Below, piece by piece: positions 17,997 to 26,388 of a DNA stretch of 64,000 nt. The stretch covers positions 372,196 through 436,195 of the forward strand of contig NZ_KN266208.1 of NCBI RefSeq assembly GCF_000766945.1, read 5' to 3'. How positions within the stretch are numbered: position 1 is the first letter of the stretch; the number at the start of each line of letters is the position of its first letter. The notes under the pieces are model-generated. The model saw only the letters and a list, made by a program, of their open reading frames with translations, was not told the DNA's origin and ran no database searches. Source of the stretch: Cellvibrio mixtus subsp. mixtus J3-8. GTDB taxonomy: Bacteria > Pseudomonadota > Gammaproteobacteria > Pseudomonadales > Cellvibrionaceae. A program made the position numbers and the translations under genes.

Positions 17997-19055
17997 ATGC
18001 TGTTAATCAACCCCACTCGCGCCGCTTTCGCCGATATTGTAAAAGTGCTGGGCTTCGCTACCCTGCTTTGTGTAGCCGCGTTCAGCCAGGCTAAGCAGGT
18101 GGATGTCCATGACCCGGTTATGGCACATGAAGGCGATACCTGGTATCTGTTTAGTACTGGTCCCGGCATTACCATTTACAGCTCCAAAGATCGCATAAAC
18201 TGGACTTTTTCGGATCGCGCTTTCGCCACCGAGCCAACCTGGGCTAAAAGCGTTGCGCCTGGCTTTAACGGCCATCTCTGGGCGCCCGATGTCATCCACC
18301 ACAATAATCAGTTTTATTTGTATTACTCCGTCTCTGCCTTTGGCAAAAATACTTCCGCGATCGGCGTCACGATCAATAAAACCCTCAATCCCGCATCGCC
18401 GGATTATCGCTGGGAAGACAAAGGCATAGTGATTCAGTCCGTACCCAACCGCGATATGTGGAATGCGATTGACCCGGCGGTGATTGTCGATGAACAAGGT
18501 TCGGCATGGATGAGCTTCGGTTCGTTCTGGAGCGGTTTAAAAATTTTCAAACTGAATGATGACTGGACACGCCCCGCAGAACCGCAGGAGTGGCACAGCA
18601 TTGCCAAACGTGACCAGGTTCCGGCAGAAATCAGCAGTAATGCAGGGCCGGGAGAAATTGAAGCGCCATTTATTTTAAAAAAGGGTAACTATTATTATTT
18701 GTTTGCGTCCTGGGGATTATGTTGCAAAGGCGCTGATTCCACTTACCACCTTGTTGTTGGTCGCTCCAAAAATATTACTGGCCCGTATTTTGATCGCGCA
18801 GGAAAAGATATGAACGATGGCGGTGGCAGCTTACTGATCAAAGGCAATAAAAAATGGGTAGGTCTCGGCCATAACAGCGCTTATACCTGGGATGGAAAAG
18901 ATTATTTAGTGTTGCACGCCTATGAAACTGCCGATAAATATTTACAGAAATTAAAAATCCTGCATATTCACTGGGATAATGAGGGGTGGCCATTGGTTGA
19001 CGAAAAAGAATTGGACTCCTATCAAAGCAAACGGCAGTCCACTAAACTGAAATAA
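17997..19055 (+). CDS. GH43 arabinan endo-1,5-alpha-L-arabinanase (Arb43A-like)
   Basis: The 352-residue secreted enzyme cuts the alpha-1,5-arabinan backbone. A signal peptide (about residues 1-32, VLGFATLLCVAAFSQAKQ) precedes a GH43 propeller. Catalytic residues are Asp39 (VHDPVM), Asp159 (AIDPAV) and Glu222 (GEIEAPF). This is one residue off the Asp38/Asp158/Glu221 triad I recall for C. japonicus Arb43A, so an orthologous enzyme is likely. The sequences LWAPDV, FGSFWSG and LGHNSAY line the active cleft. It is divergent from the exo-type GH43 lipoprotein gene and ends at a hairpin terminator. It probably supplies oligosaccharides to the TonB receptors and exo-enzymes of the locus. Confidence 0.94.
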   Translation: MLLINPTRAAFADIVKVLGFATLLCVAAFSQAKQVDVHDPVMAHEGDTWYLFSTGPGITIYSSKDRINWTFSDRAFATEPTWAKSVAPGFNGHLWAPDVIHHNNQFYLYYSVSAFGKNTSAIGVTINKTLNPASPDYRWEDKGIVIQSVPNRDMWNAIDPAVIVDEQGSAWMSFGSFWSGLKIFKLNDDWTRPAEPQEWHSIAKRDQVPAEISSNAGPGEIEAPFILKKGNYYYLFASWGLCCKGADSTYHLVVGRSKNITGPYFDRAGKDMNDGGGSLLIKGNKKWVGLGHNSAYTWDGKDYLVLHAYETADKYLQKLKILHIHWDNEGWPLVDEKELDSYQSKRQSTKLK

Positions 19056-19075
19056 TCCAACGCGATTTAAGTCAT

Positions 19076-19125
19076 AAATGCTAATAACTTTTTAATCATA
19101 GGCTTTGCGGGTTATTAGCATTTTA
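19076..19125 (+). terminator. Terminator after the endo-arabinanase
   Basis: AATGCTAATAAC (19077-19088) pairs perfectly with GTTATTAGCATT (19111-19122) and a short T-run follows. The loop is 22 bases, longer than usual. Confidence 0.6.
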
Positions 19126-19253
19126 TCTTTGTTTACCGCCACCAAAAAGGCTAGTCTGTACACAGCACTGCTAGTTTTCTCCATCGTTGCTTGTCTTTTT
19201 CAATATTGATTAACCAACACTGAAAGGAAAGGTGTTTTAACGGAGGTAAACTT

Positions 19254-19514
19254 ATGACCCATGAAGAAATTCTTCGACAACAATTAAAAGCTGAACAAGC
19301 CGAGACCGCCCGTGAATTGGCCGAGTTATTGCGATTAGCGCAAGAAATGGGACGTCGCTTGTGCAATGAAACCCACGGCGATATGTATGATGATGTGCGC
19401 ATGTTAATTTCACTACTTCACCAAACCCGCGCACAAGCTGATTTGATTGATGCAAAATTAAATTCCGCTGATCCCGTAACAGATTTAATGGCAAGACGTC
19501 AAAACATTTTGTAA
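19254..19514 (+). CDS. Small coiled-coil hypothetical protein
   Basis: The 86-residue protein is predicted wholly helical and rich in Ala, Glu, Leu and Arg (QLKAEQAETARELAELLRLAQ), consistent with a short coiled coil. There is no signal peptide. GGAGG stands seven bases before the ATG, so translation is likely. I do not recognise the family. It stands alone between the endo-arabinanase terminator and a convergent-side region, with no obvious link to sugar use. Confidence 0.65.
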   Translation: MTHEEILRQQLKAEQAETARELAELLRLAQEMGRRLCNETHGDMYDDVRMLISLLHQTRAQADLIDAKLNSADPVTDLMARRQNIL

Positions 19515-19711
19515 AGAAATACATCCTGATTAGTTTCGCCGGTGAAGCTGTTAATCATTATCCTGGTTTCTCTGTAGAGTTGATGTGTTGGCAATTTGCG
19601 ACGCACAACGCCAGGAACCAGATATTTAACAGGGGTTGCAATAAGCGAAGCGCCAAATTCTTTGGGCGCAAAAAATTCACGAAATGCATTGGCGAACGAT
19701 GAAACGATCAC
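19499..19711 (-). CDS. Doubtful small ORF downstream of DUF3325-like gene
   Basis: A 70-residue frame starting at a GTG runs on from the end of the DUF3325-like gene. The sequence (FREFFAPKEFGASLIATPVKYLVPG) looks protein-like, and it overlaps the end of the small coiled-coil gene by a few bases. There is no ribosome binding site. It could be a fragment of a lost gene or chance. Confidence 0.25.
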   Translation of the reverse strand: MIVSSFANAFREFFAPKEFGASLIATPVKYLVPGVVRRKLPTHQLYRETRIMINSFTGETNQDVFLYKMF

Positions 19712-19714
19712 GAA

Positions 19715-20050
19715 TTAAAATACTATCGCCCCAACAGTTAGCACCGAAAGAATAAATGCTCCTACGTTCAGGGCTATAAAACCTTTAGGCTTATAGGTGA
19801 TCATTAACATCACCAGAAGTGCAGCAAACGCGAGCACACCAATCAGTACTGGCACACCTATAGATCCGCCCCAGACTAAAATCCCCAAAATCATGGAAAT
19901 AAAAACCAGCACGGAACCAACTAATTGCAGGACAAGTGTTTGTTGTTCTACCAATGTGTGACCAAATAAATCGCGCTGGTGCTTTCCCATCGCAGCAGCC
20001 AAACAACTTACGCTCAATACATTAAGTGTCCACAATAATAATACCCACAT
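19715..20050 (-). CDS. DUF3325-like small membrane protein
   Basis: The 111-residue protein has four hydrophobic segments (WVLLLWTLNVLSVSCLAAAMG, LVLQLVGSVLVFISMILGILV, VPVLIGVLAFAALLVMLMI and ALNVGAFILSVLTVGAIVF), with the HQRDLFG motif after the first. This matches DUF3325-family inner-membrane proteins, often found with TonB-linked iron uptake genes, but role unknown. GGAGGG is 10 bases upstream of the ATG at 20050; a longer frame reaches 20104. No siderophore genes accompany it here, so the usual context is missing. Confidence 0.65.
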   Translation of the reverse strand: MWVLLLWTLNVLSVSCLAAAMGKHQRDLFGHTLVEQQTLVLQLVGSVLVFISMILGILVWGGSIGVPVLIGVLAFAALLVMLMITYKPKGFIALNVGAFILSVLTVGAIVF

Positions 20051-20329
20051 ATTATGTTTACCCTCCATTTGAACCAGTTTTATTATTGATAACTTTTTTG
20101 GCATTCAAACTAGCGATGGGTGCATGTTGCAACTTATAAATAGAAAAAAGGCCACTAATCCCTCAACACAAGCCGAATCGGCACTGACGATTACCCATTG
20201 CTGGTGATAAATACGACTCCCCGCTCCCCGGTTAGTGCGATCAAAAACCGGGGTGATAAAAATAATATAGCGCTAATTGATAATTGTTCCAGCCAGGCGT
20301 GGCATTACAAAAAAATCAAATCCGGATTA

Positions 20330-22714
20330 TTAATTTTTCCTGAGTAATCTGACACCATAAATTCCTCCCGCCACAGAACCGGGTGTCGCAACAAATTTCA
20401 CTCGCAATTTACCGTTAGATTGTTTGACCAATTCCGTCGGAATTGCGTAGGACTCAGTGAAAAATTCTTCCGCATTGCCCCTGGATTTTACATGCGCAAG
20501 CAATTGATCATTTAAGTAAATCGCAAAGCTTCTGCCCGCATCAATCCCGGCGTAGGTGATTTGTAAAAATCTGGCTTCTTGTTTTTTATCATTCAAATCA
20601 TAACTGAACCAGGCTCGGGTATGACGCCAATGACGACCATTATAAATACCCGTTTCACTTTGTTCACCCTGATAAAAGTGATCTGACTCCGGCTGTTGCT
20701 CGCCCGGAGCAACCTGATCAATGGTTTTTACTTGCAATTCCAGACGCGCCTTTTCAGCGGCTGCGGTTTTGGCGCGGGCTTTTTCTACATCCGCCGCAGT
20801 AGTGTATGGCCAATAAATGGTATAGCGCGATTCATGTACACGAAAGAAAGGAACTAATTCCAGATGCGCAATATCTTTACCATTGATTAATCCTGACACA
20901 TCAAAAGTAAGTGGTTTACCCGCGACCGGTTTTAATTTTTTAATAAAATCATTGCTGTTGCCCAATAAAAATGGCGCCGCTTCCAATGGACACATGGCCC
21001 CTTGTGCGATATGCCCCATCCGTGAATCATCCGCAAAATAATTCAATTGCTCATTTGCAAAGGGCCGGGTCTTTGCCGCAAGTACAATAGGGCCATGCAA
21101 TACTGCATAATAATTTTCGCCACCAGGCATTTGTTCCAGCGTCGTTTGCATTGGCACCGTTAACTCAATTTTGTCACCTTTTTTCCAACGACGTTCCAGA
21201 TTAATGTATTGACCTGGCATCGCGGTTACAGTGATTGGCTCACCGTTAATCGAAACCTTGACCGTTTTATCCAGCGCCCAGAGTGGGTAGCGCAAATTTA
21301 AACTGAAACGTGCCGTTTTATCGATGTGAATAGTTGTAATTTCCTGATCGGGAAATTGTGTATGTTGAGTAAGGAAAATACCTTTCGCTTTCCATTCCAG
21401 GCGTGAAGGAATAAATAAATTCACATATATTGCTGGCGTTTTTCCTTTGATAACATCGCGCGCATAAATAAATTCAGCGTATTTCGATTGGCTTTCCAGG
21501 CCCGAGCCAACGCAGCACCACATTCCCTTGTCCACTTGCGAATAAACACGGTAGTGATTGGGGCGCATAGGCGTGAAATAAACGAAGCCACCGGTAGTAG
21601 GGTTTTGTGAGGATAAGATGTGGTTGTAAAGCGCGCGTTCGTAATAATCTACATATTTCATTGGCGACGTTTGCGCAGCCGACGAGAGATATAACAGCTC
21701 TGTTAATTTGAGCATATTGTAAGTGTTACAGGTTTCCGGCCCTTCCACTTCATTAACCATCGACGAAAAATCCTGCTGGCCGTGGAAATGCTCTTTAACG
21801 CTGTTACCGCCAATCGCTACTGAACGTTTATCGACAACGGTTTGCCAGAAGAACTCAGCGGCTTTGTTCCATTCGGCATTATGGGTTACGTCTGCATAAC
21901 GTTTGAAGCCGATCACTTTGGGAATTTGCGTATTCGCATGCAAACCGTTTAACTGGTCTTGTTGCTTTTCCAATGGCTGCAAAATGGCTTGATGGGAAAA
22001 CGCTTCGGCGAGCCTCAGGTATTTTTTGTCGCCGGTAATCTCTGCCACATCTACAAATATTTCATTCATACCGCCGTGCTCGGTACGCAGCATAGTTTGC
22101 ATTTGATCGGCGTTAAGATTTTTAGTGAGCGTCAACGTCCAGTCAGATAGTTTCACCAACATTTTTTTTGCGTCTTTATTATCTGCGTAGCGATAAGCAT
22201 CGCGCAGACCTGCGTAAATTTTATGGATGTTATACCAGGGCACCCAGCGCTCGTTGGTTGAAAAGTTATCCGCACGGATATTTCCTGCGGCAATTTCATC
22301 CCACATTTTTTTACTATCAGGAATGCCACCGATATAACCGGTTCCCAATTTATCCTGGCACTTTTTTAATTCGGCAATAACATAATTCAAGCGTTGCAAT
22401 ACTTGCTTATCACGCGACGAGGTGTACATCAAGGCCAATGCCGATACGTAATGACCGCCCATGTGACCATCCAAACCGGTGGATTCCCAGTTACCGTAGG
22501 TTTCCTTAAAAGGCAATCCGGCTTCACGGCGAAAGGGTGCGAGTAGTTTTTCTGTATCCAATGACAGCAAATATTCTTTATTGATATTTTGTGCATGAAG
22601 GAAAGGACTATCGAGCAATTGCACATCGCGTATTGGTGCAAGTTCAAATGCATTTACATTAAACCCAAAACCTATGCCTAATATAAAAACTAAACGAGTG
22701 AGTGATTGCTTCAT
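20330..22714 (-). CDS. GH127 beta-L-arabinofuranosidase (DUF1680)
   Basis: The 794-residue exported protein begins with a Sec signal (about residues 1-22) followed by an (alpha/alpha)6 barrel of family GH127. By alignment with the known HypBA1 mechanism, likely zinc ligands are Glu327 and Cys329 (PETCNTYN) and the Cys400-Cys401 pair (WCCVGSG). The first of that pair is the candidate nucleophile, and Glu308 the candidate acid/base. A C-terminal beta-sandwich region includes GRSFAIYLND. Known members release L-arabinose from beta-linked arabino-oligosaccharides of hydroxyproline-rich plant glycoproteins. It lies downstream of a TonB-dependent receptor gene in the same direction, but a strong terminator sits between them, so it may depend on readthrough or its own promoter. 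Confidence 0.92.
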   Translation of the reverse strand: MKQSLTRLVFILGIGFGFNVNAFELAPIRDVQLLDSPFLHAQNINKEYLLSLDTEKLLAPFRREAGLPFKETYGNWESTGLDGHMGGHYVSALALMYTSSRDKQVLQRLNYVIAELKKCQDKLGTGYIGGIPDSKKMWDEIAAGNIRADNFSTNERWVPWYNIHKIYAGLRDAYRYADNKDAKKMLVKLSDWTLTLTKNLNADQMQTMLRTEHGGMNEIFVDVAEITGDKKYLRLAEAFSHQAILQPLEKQQDQLNGLHANTQIPKVIGFKRYADVTHNAEWNKAAEFFWQTVVDKRSVAIGGNSVKEHFHGQQDFSSMVNEVEGPETCNTYNMLKLTELLYLSSAAQTSPMKYVDYYERALYNHILSSQNPTTGGFVYFTPMRPNHYRVYSQVDKGMWCCVGSGLESQSKYAEFIYARDVIKGKTPAIYVNLFIPSRLEWKAKGIFLTQHTQFPDQEITTIHIDKTARFSLNLRYPLWALDKTVKVSINGEPITVTAMPGQYINLERRWKKGDKIELTVPMQTTLEQMPGGENYYAVLHGPIVLAAKTRPFANEQLNYFADDSRMGHIAQGAMCPLEAAPFLLGNSNDFIKKLKPVAGKPLTFDVSGLINGKDIAHLELVPFFRVHESRYTIYWPYTTAADVEKARAKTAAAEKARLELQVKTIDQVAPGEQQPESDHFYQGEQSETGIYNGRHWRHTRAWFSYDLNDKKQEARFLQITYAGIDAGRSFAIYLNDQLLAHVKSRGNAEEFFTESYAIPTELVKQSNGKLRVKFVATPGSVAGGIYGVRLLRKN

Positions 22715-22756
22715 TATTTTTACCTTTTCGACAATGGCATTCAGCGCCCTATAATA

Positions 22757-22786
22757 AAAAAGGCAGCTCGTGCGAGCTGCCTTTCT
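22757..22786 (-). terminator. Terminator after first TonB-dependent receptor
   Basis: AAAGGCAGCTCG pairs with CGAGCTGCCTTT around a TG loop, followed on the minus strand by TTATTAT. It lies between the receptor stop and the GH127 start. Confidence 0.88.
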
Positions 22787-22819
22787 TGCATAACTTAACC
22801 TTGCATTACGCTCTGCAAC

Positions 22820-25603
22820 CTAGAACGTTAAACGTGCACCCACTGCAATAGTCCGGCTATAAAGTGCTGAACCAAAGTTGCTGGTCGTTGCACCGTTTTC
22901 GCCGTAATAGCTTTGATAAATTTCTTCTGTCAGGTTAGTGCCATCCAGCGTTAACTCAAGCCCGTCGGTTAGTTTATAACTGATTTGCAGATCCATACTC
23001 TTTTCAGGTTTTCTCCATACTTCAAGTGGATTAGCGAATACAGCAGCTTCGTAATTATTCAGGAATTCACTGCGCCATGCATAGGATAAACGCATTCCCA
23101 ATTTATCTTTTTCATACGCAAGAACCACGCTGTATGATTCATCAGAAACGCCGAAAAGATCAGTTTTCTTTGATCCTACCACTTCACCATCGGAATTGGT
23201 GATTGGTGTTACTTGCGAAGACTCCAACGCGGTATAGCTTGCCTGCACACCAAAACCATCAAGAATTCCCGGCAGGTTTTCAGGGAACCAAACAGCGCCC
23301 AATTCCAAACCACTCAATTCACCATTCGACGCATTGTATGGCTGGCTCAGAACGTACGTACCCAATGTACCATCAGGTTTTGTACGCTCAACCTGGCGAC
23401 GGAAATCAATGACAAAACCGTCAACTTCACGCTTGAACAATGTTCCGTATAACGAACTGGCATCAGCAAAATACCATTCCAACGAAATGTCATAGTTTTT
23501 GGATTCTGTTGGTTTCAGATCCGGATTACCGCCCGATGCGCTACCAAGTTTGCTACCCGTTACACTTTCATTATAAATAATCTGGGAATTTAACGCTGAA
23601 AAGTTGGGGCGACGCAATGTTTCGGTATAAGCAAAACGTGCGAATAAATCATCAGTCAACGCATAACGCAATGAAAGACTAGGCAACACTTTCGAGGTGT
23701 CCGCAGAATCGGCGTAAATATCTTTAGTGGGTGACACGGTATCGGTAAATTCCATGTCCGTTTCAGAACCGGTATAACGCAAACCAATTTCACCGTCCAG
23801 CGTTCTGCCCGCAACTTCAGTTTCATATTGCGTTGTTACATATGCAGAGGTCGTTAGCTCTTCAATATTGAAGCTTTCATCCAATGCCAGTTTTTTCAGA
23901 TTGTAAGTAGCGCGCATTTCATCAGCATGCGACCGCAAGTAATATCCGTTCGCAACAGCCCATGTAGTTGGAACATTGGCTTCACCATCAAAGAAACCAT
24001 CATTGATGTAAGTCATCTGTGCAGTAATAGGAAGTGCAGAATTAAATCCTTCCTGGCGACTAAATGCTTCTGATGCAGTGCGCTTATCTATACGCACACC
24101 AAAATTAATTTTGTTAAAAATTCCAAGATCAGTGTTATAGGCTGCATCCGTGGTGAAAGTAACCGCATCACCTTTATTTTTGTTGGCATTGTCATACAAC
24201 TGGGCTGTTTTCCAGTTGGCGACATCCGCTACATTTGCTTCGTTTAGCGCTGTTGCCGGATTATCAATAAATTCGAAGGCAGGGATGCCACCGCTATTAT
24301 TGAAATCAACATTCAAACCATAACGAGCGCCTTCATAACGCATGGCAATAAAATCGGTTGAGAATTCACTTTCTTGTAAAACCAATTCAGATTTCACATT
24401 GAAGTCATCAGTAATGTCCCAGTTACCACCAAATGCATAAACAAAACTATCAGTCTTACCGATAGTCAAATCACCGCTGGTAAAAGACCAGTTGTCTTTC
24501 ACACTACGGGATTTAACAATGTTGGTCCCTTCGAACAATTTAATATTTGCATCATTTACTGCAGTCGGGCTATTTGCGTAAGAGCCCCACCAATCGGCAA
24601 AAGAAAATAACAATGAGTTAAAGGAATCATTGCGATAACCGTTATAGAACGCTTCAAATATGTATTCAGACGTGTCATTTGGAGCAAATTGTAAAGATAT
24701 ATTCGCTGCAGAACGTTCACGTTTGCCGGTAAAGTCACTGGAAAAAATAGCATCTCGACCGAGGATGTATTCCATAGGTTGACCATTTACATCCAGGGTT
24801 GAACCCGGAGTATTAGGTAACCCGTTTAATAAGCCACCTTGCCAAATCGGATTTTCAGCAACATTGTCTCTGGTCGGAAAAATACGCTCGTAACTTGTAT
24901 AAGGTGCAACAGGATTATTCGTAGCAAAAGGCACCATTGCACCAGCGGTAATGCTTTGATCGCGATAACTGGTTTCTGCATAAGACAGGTTTACCAATGC
25001 ACCAAACTCACCTGACCCCGTGTCCCAGCGATTGCTCGCCAAACCGCTAATTTGTGGGTCAGTTTTGTCGGGTTGCTCCTGATAAATGCCACGGCCAGCA
25101 ACAACAATTTTGCTACCTTCAAAATCAAATGGGCGCTGGGTTTTAATATCAATCACCCCCGCAATGCCACTTTCGATTTGACTCGCAGAGCGGGTTTTAT
25201 AAACATCAACCTGGCGCAATAAACTCGCAGGAATATCTTGTAATGCAACAGAAAGACCTGAAGCAGTAAAAATATTGCGGCCATTTACCGTGGTAGTGAC
25301 GTCCGTTAAACCGCGAATAGAAATACCCGATACTTCACCGGAGCCGCGATTGGTTACCTGCACGCCAGTGACACGCTGCAATGCCTCAACAACGTTGTTA
25401 TCTGGAAACTTACCGATGTCTTCAGCCACGATGGCATCAACAATTTGCACTTTATCTTTTTTAACATCCAGGGCTTTTGTCAAACTGCCGCGAATACCAC
25501 TGATAACAATCTCCTCAACCTGGTCTTCCTGCGCAACCGTAAAGGAAGTACCTAATGCTGCCGCCATGGCAACAGCGATGCTGAGTGTTTTTTTCTGGAA
25601 CAT
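22820..25603 (-). CDS. TonB-dependent receptor (arabinan oligosaccharide type)
   Basis: The 927-residue outer-membrane protein has a signal peptide (TLSIAVAMAAALGTSFTVAQ), a TonB-box-like VEEIVISG, a plug domain containing IVAEDIGKFPDNNVVEALQRV and ISIRGL, and a C-terminal 22-strand barrel ending in the aromatic residue of GARLTF. This is the size and plug type of carbohydrate-linked receptors in Cellvibrio-like and Xanthomonas-like bacteria. It probably imports arabinan-derived oligosaccharides into the periplasm using the TonB system. I chose the ATG at 25603, which has GGGAG and begins the signal peptide; the longer frame to 25750 is noncoding. A good operator-like dyad lies 169 bases upstream (25772-25788). 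Its paralogue is at 26389-29169. Confidence 0.93.
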   Translation of the reverse strand: MFQKKTLSIAVAMAAALGTSFTVAQEDQVEEIVISGIRGSLTKALDVKKDKVQIVDAIVAEDIGKFPDNNVVEALQRVTGVQVTNRGSGEVSGISIRGLTDVTTTVNGRNIFTASGLSVALQDIPASLLRQVDVYKTRSASQIESGIAGVIDIKTQRPFDFEGSKIVVAGRGIYQEQPDKTDPQISGLASNRWDTGSGEFGALVNLSYAETSYRDQSITAGAMVPFATNNPVAPYTSYERIFPTRDNVAENPIWQGGLLNGLPNTPGSTLDVNGQPMEYILGRDAIFSSDFTGKRERSAANISLQFAPNDTSEYIFEAFYNGYRNDSFNSLLFSFADWWGSYANSPTAVNDANIKLFEGTNIVKSRSVKDNWSFTSGDLTIGKTDSFVYAFGGNWDITDDFNVKSELVLQESEFSTDFIAMRYEGARYGLNVDFNNSGGIPAFEFIDNPATALNEANVADVANWKTAQLYDNANKNKGDAVTFTTDAAYNTDLGIFNKINFGVRIDKRTASEAFSRQEGFNSALPITAQMTYINDGFFDGEANVPTTWAVANGYYLRSHADEMRATYNLKKLALDESFNIEELTTSAYVTTQYETEVAGRTLDGEIGLRYTGSETDMEFTDTVSPTKDIYADSADTSKVLPSLSLRYALTDDLFARFAYTETLRRPNFSALNSQIIYNESVTGSKLGSASGGNPDLKPTESKNYDISLEWYFADASSLYGTLFKREVDGFVIDFRRQVERTKPDGTLGTYVLSQPYNASNGELSGLELGAVWFPENLPGILDGFGVQASYTALESSQVTPITNSDGEVVGSKKTDLFGVSDESYSVVLAYEKDKLGMRLSYAWRSEFLNNYEAAVFANPLEVWRKPEKSMDLQISYKLTDGLELTLDGTNLTEEIYQSYYGENGATTSNFGSALYSRTIAVGARLTF

Positions 25604-25771
25604 GTGTATCTCCCATATGCGATGGCACCTTGTGGCAATTCGACAGGCACCTATCGTTATTATCTGAACGCTCGTGTTTTGTCTTATAAAAAAGCCAGCC
25701 CCAAAGGAAAAACTCCCGGCCGGCTGATATTTATGCGCAGTAGCAGTCAATTACATGCTTATCAAATGTGC

Positions 25772-25788
25772 ATATTGTAAGACAAATA
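25772..25788. promoter_or_regulatory. Operator-like dyad upstream of first TonB receptor
   Basis: ATATTGTAAGACAAATA matches the consensus ATATTGTATGACAATAT at 13 of 17 positions and keeps the TTGT-N3-ACAA core intact. Confidence 0.55.
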
Positions 25789-25944
25789 AATCCTAACTTT
25801 GGCATCTTATCCAGTCAATGAAAAAAGTGCTTTTTCGTGTAAAGGCGGGAATTTATTAATAGATGGGAAAGTTGGTAACAGTATTGATGAAAAATTAATC
25901 CAATCGTTAATTAACTGAATTGAAAATAATGATTAAAAAAAATT

Positions 25945-25956
25945 ATCGTTAACGAT
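25945..25956. promoter_or_regulatory. Perfect 12-bp palindrome, possible LacI-type operator
   Basis: ATCGTTAACGAT is fully symmetric with a central C-G-T-T-A-A-C-G, reminiscent of LacI-family half-sites. It lies about 340 bases before the receptor start. A near copy, ATCGTTAATTAAC, occurs about 40 bases to the left (near 25901-25913). Confidence 0.3.
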
Positions 25957-26071
25957 TATTGATGGGGTCATGAAAAATAAAAAAACCGCTTAAAAACAGT
26001 AGTTTTATTGCAAAAATCTACTTTCCACGTTCGATCATTGATAACAAGTCTTTTAAAAAAACAGGAAAAAA

Positions 26072-26222
26072 TAAAAAAGCCGTTACAGAAAATCTGCAAC
26101 GGCTGAAAAATTGGTGCAAACAAACAGCGTCACACCATCCAACGACAAACGGATAAGTCCTGACAAGACATAGGCTCGAATGAGCCAAAGAGATTAACCT
26201 GACAAAACAACTTAACACTCAA
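26072..26222 (-). ncRNA. Candidate small RNA upstream of first TonB receptor
   Basis: An orphan intrinsic terminator lies at 26078-26104 on the minus strand: AGCCGTT with AACGGCT plus an inner CAGA/TCTG extension, then TTTTTTATTTTTT. The neighbouring receptor transcript already ends at 26346-26379. Upstream, TGGACA (26258-26253) and ATTATA (26235-26230), 17 bases apart, form a promoter-like pair. The predicted RNA of about 150 nt also contains a 5' stem GGCTC-ATTC-GAGCC. The only frame in the region (26018-26218) runs through the terminator and is unlikely to be coding. This is a prediction from structure alone. Confidence 0.4.
26078..26104 (-). terminator. Orphan intrinsic terminator of the candidate small RNA
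   Basis: Seven perfect pairs plus four more after one mismatch, loop of three to four bases, then T6-A-T6 on the minus strand. It does not belong to any predicted gene. Confidence 0.7.
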
Positions 26223-26345
26223 TTTGTAATATAATATATTAATAAAACTTATTGTCCAGTATTTTGACAATTATTTTTTAAACATTTTTATTGTTGCTCC
26301 ATATACAGCCATGCTTCATGTGGATCGCGCATAAATCAACGCCAT

Positions 26346-26379
26346 AAAAAAAGCCCTGCTTCAGGGGGCAGGGCTTTTT
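26346..26379 (-). terminator. Terminator after second TonB-dependent receptor
   Basis: AAAAAGCCCTGC (26348-26359) pairs with GCAGGGCTTTTT (26368-26379), ending nine bases before the receptor stop codon. Confidence 0.9.
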
Positions 26380-26388
26380 CGCAACACC

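Larger units (their letters stand above)
25604..26388. other. Long intergenic region with promoter elements and a candidate sRNA
   Basis: No protein gene is convincing in these 785 bases. It holds the operator-like dyad at 25772-25788, a perfect 12-bp palindrome ATCGTTAACGAT at 25945-25956, a candidate minus-strand small RNA (26072-26222), and the terminator of the second receptor at 26346-26379. Confidence 0.6.

Noticed and set aside
20226..20262. CCCCGGTT...AACCGGGG hairpin as terminator of the GH127 gene
   Set aside because: The stem is good, but there is no T-run on the minus strand right after it, so I did not call a terminator.
26018..26218. A 66-codon minus-strand frame
   Set aside because: It runs through an intrinsic terminator and has no ribosome site, so the region is better read as a non-coding RNA.
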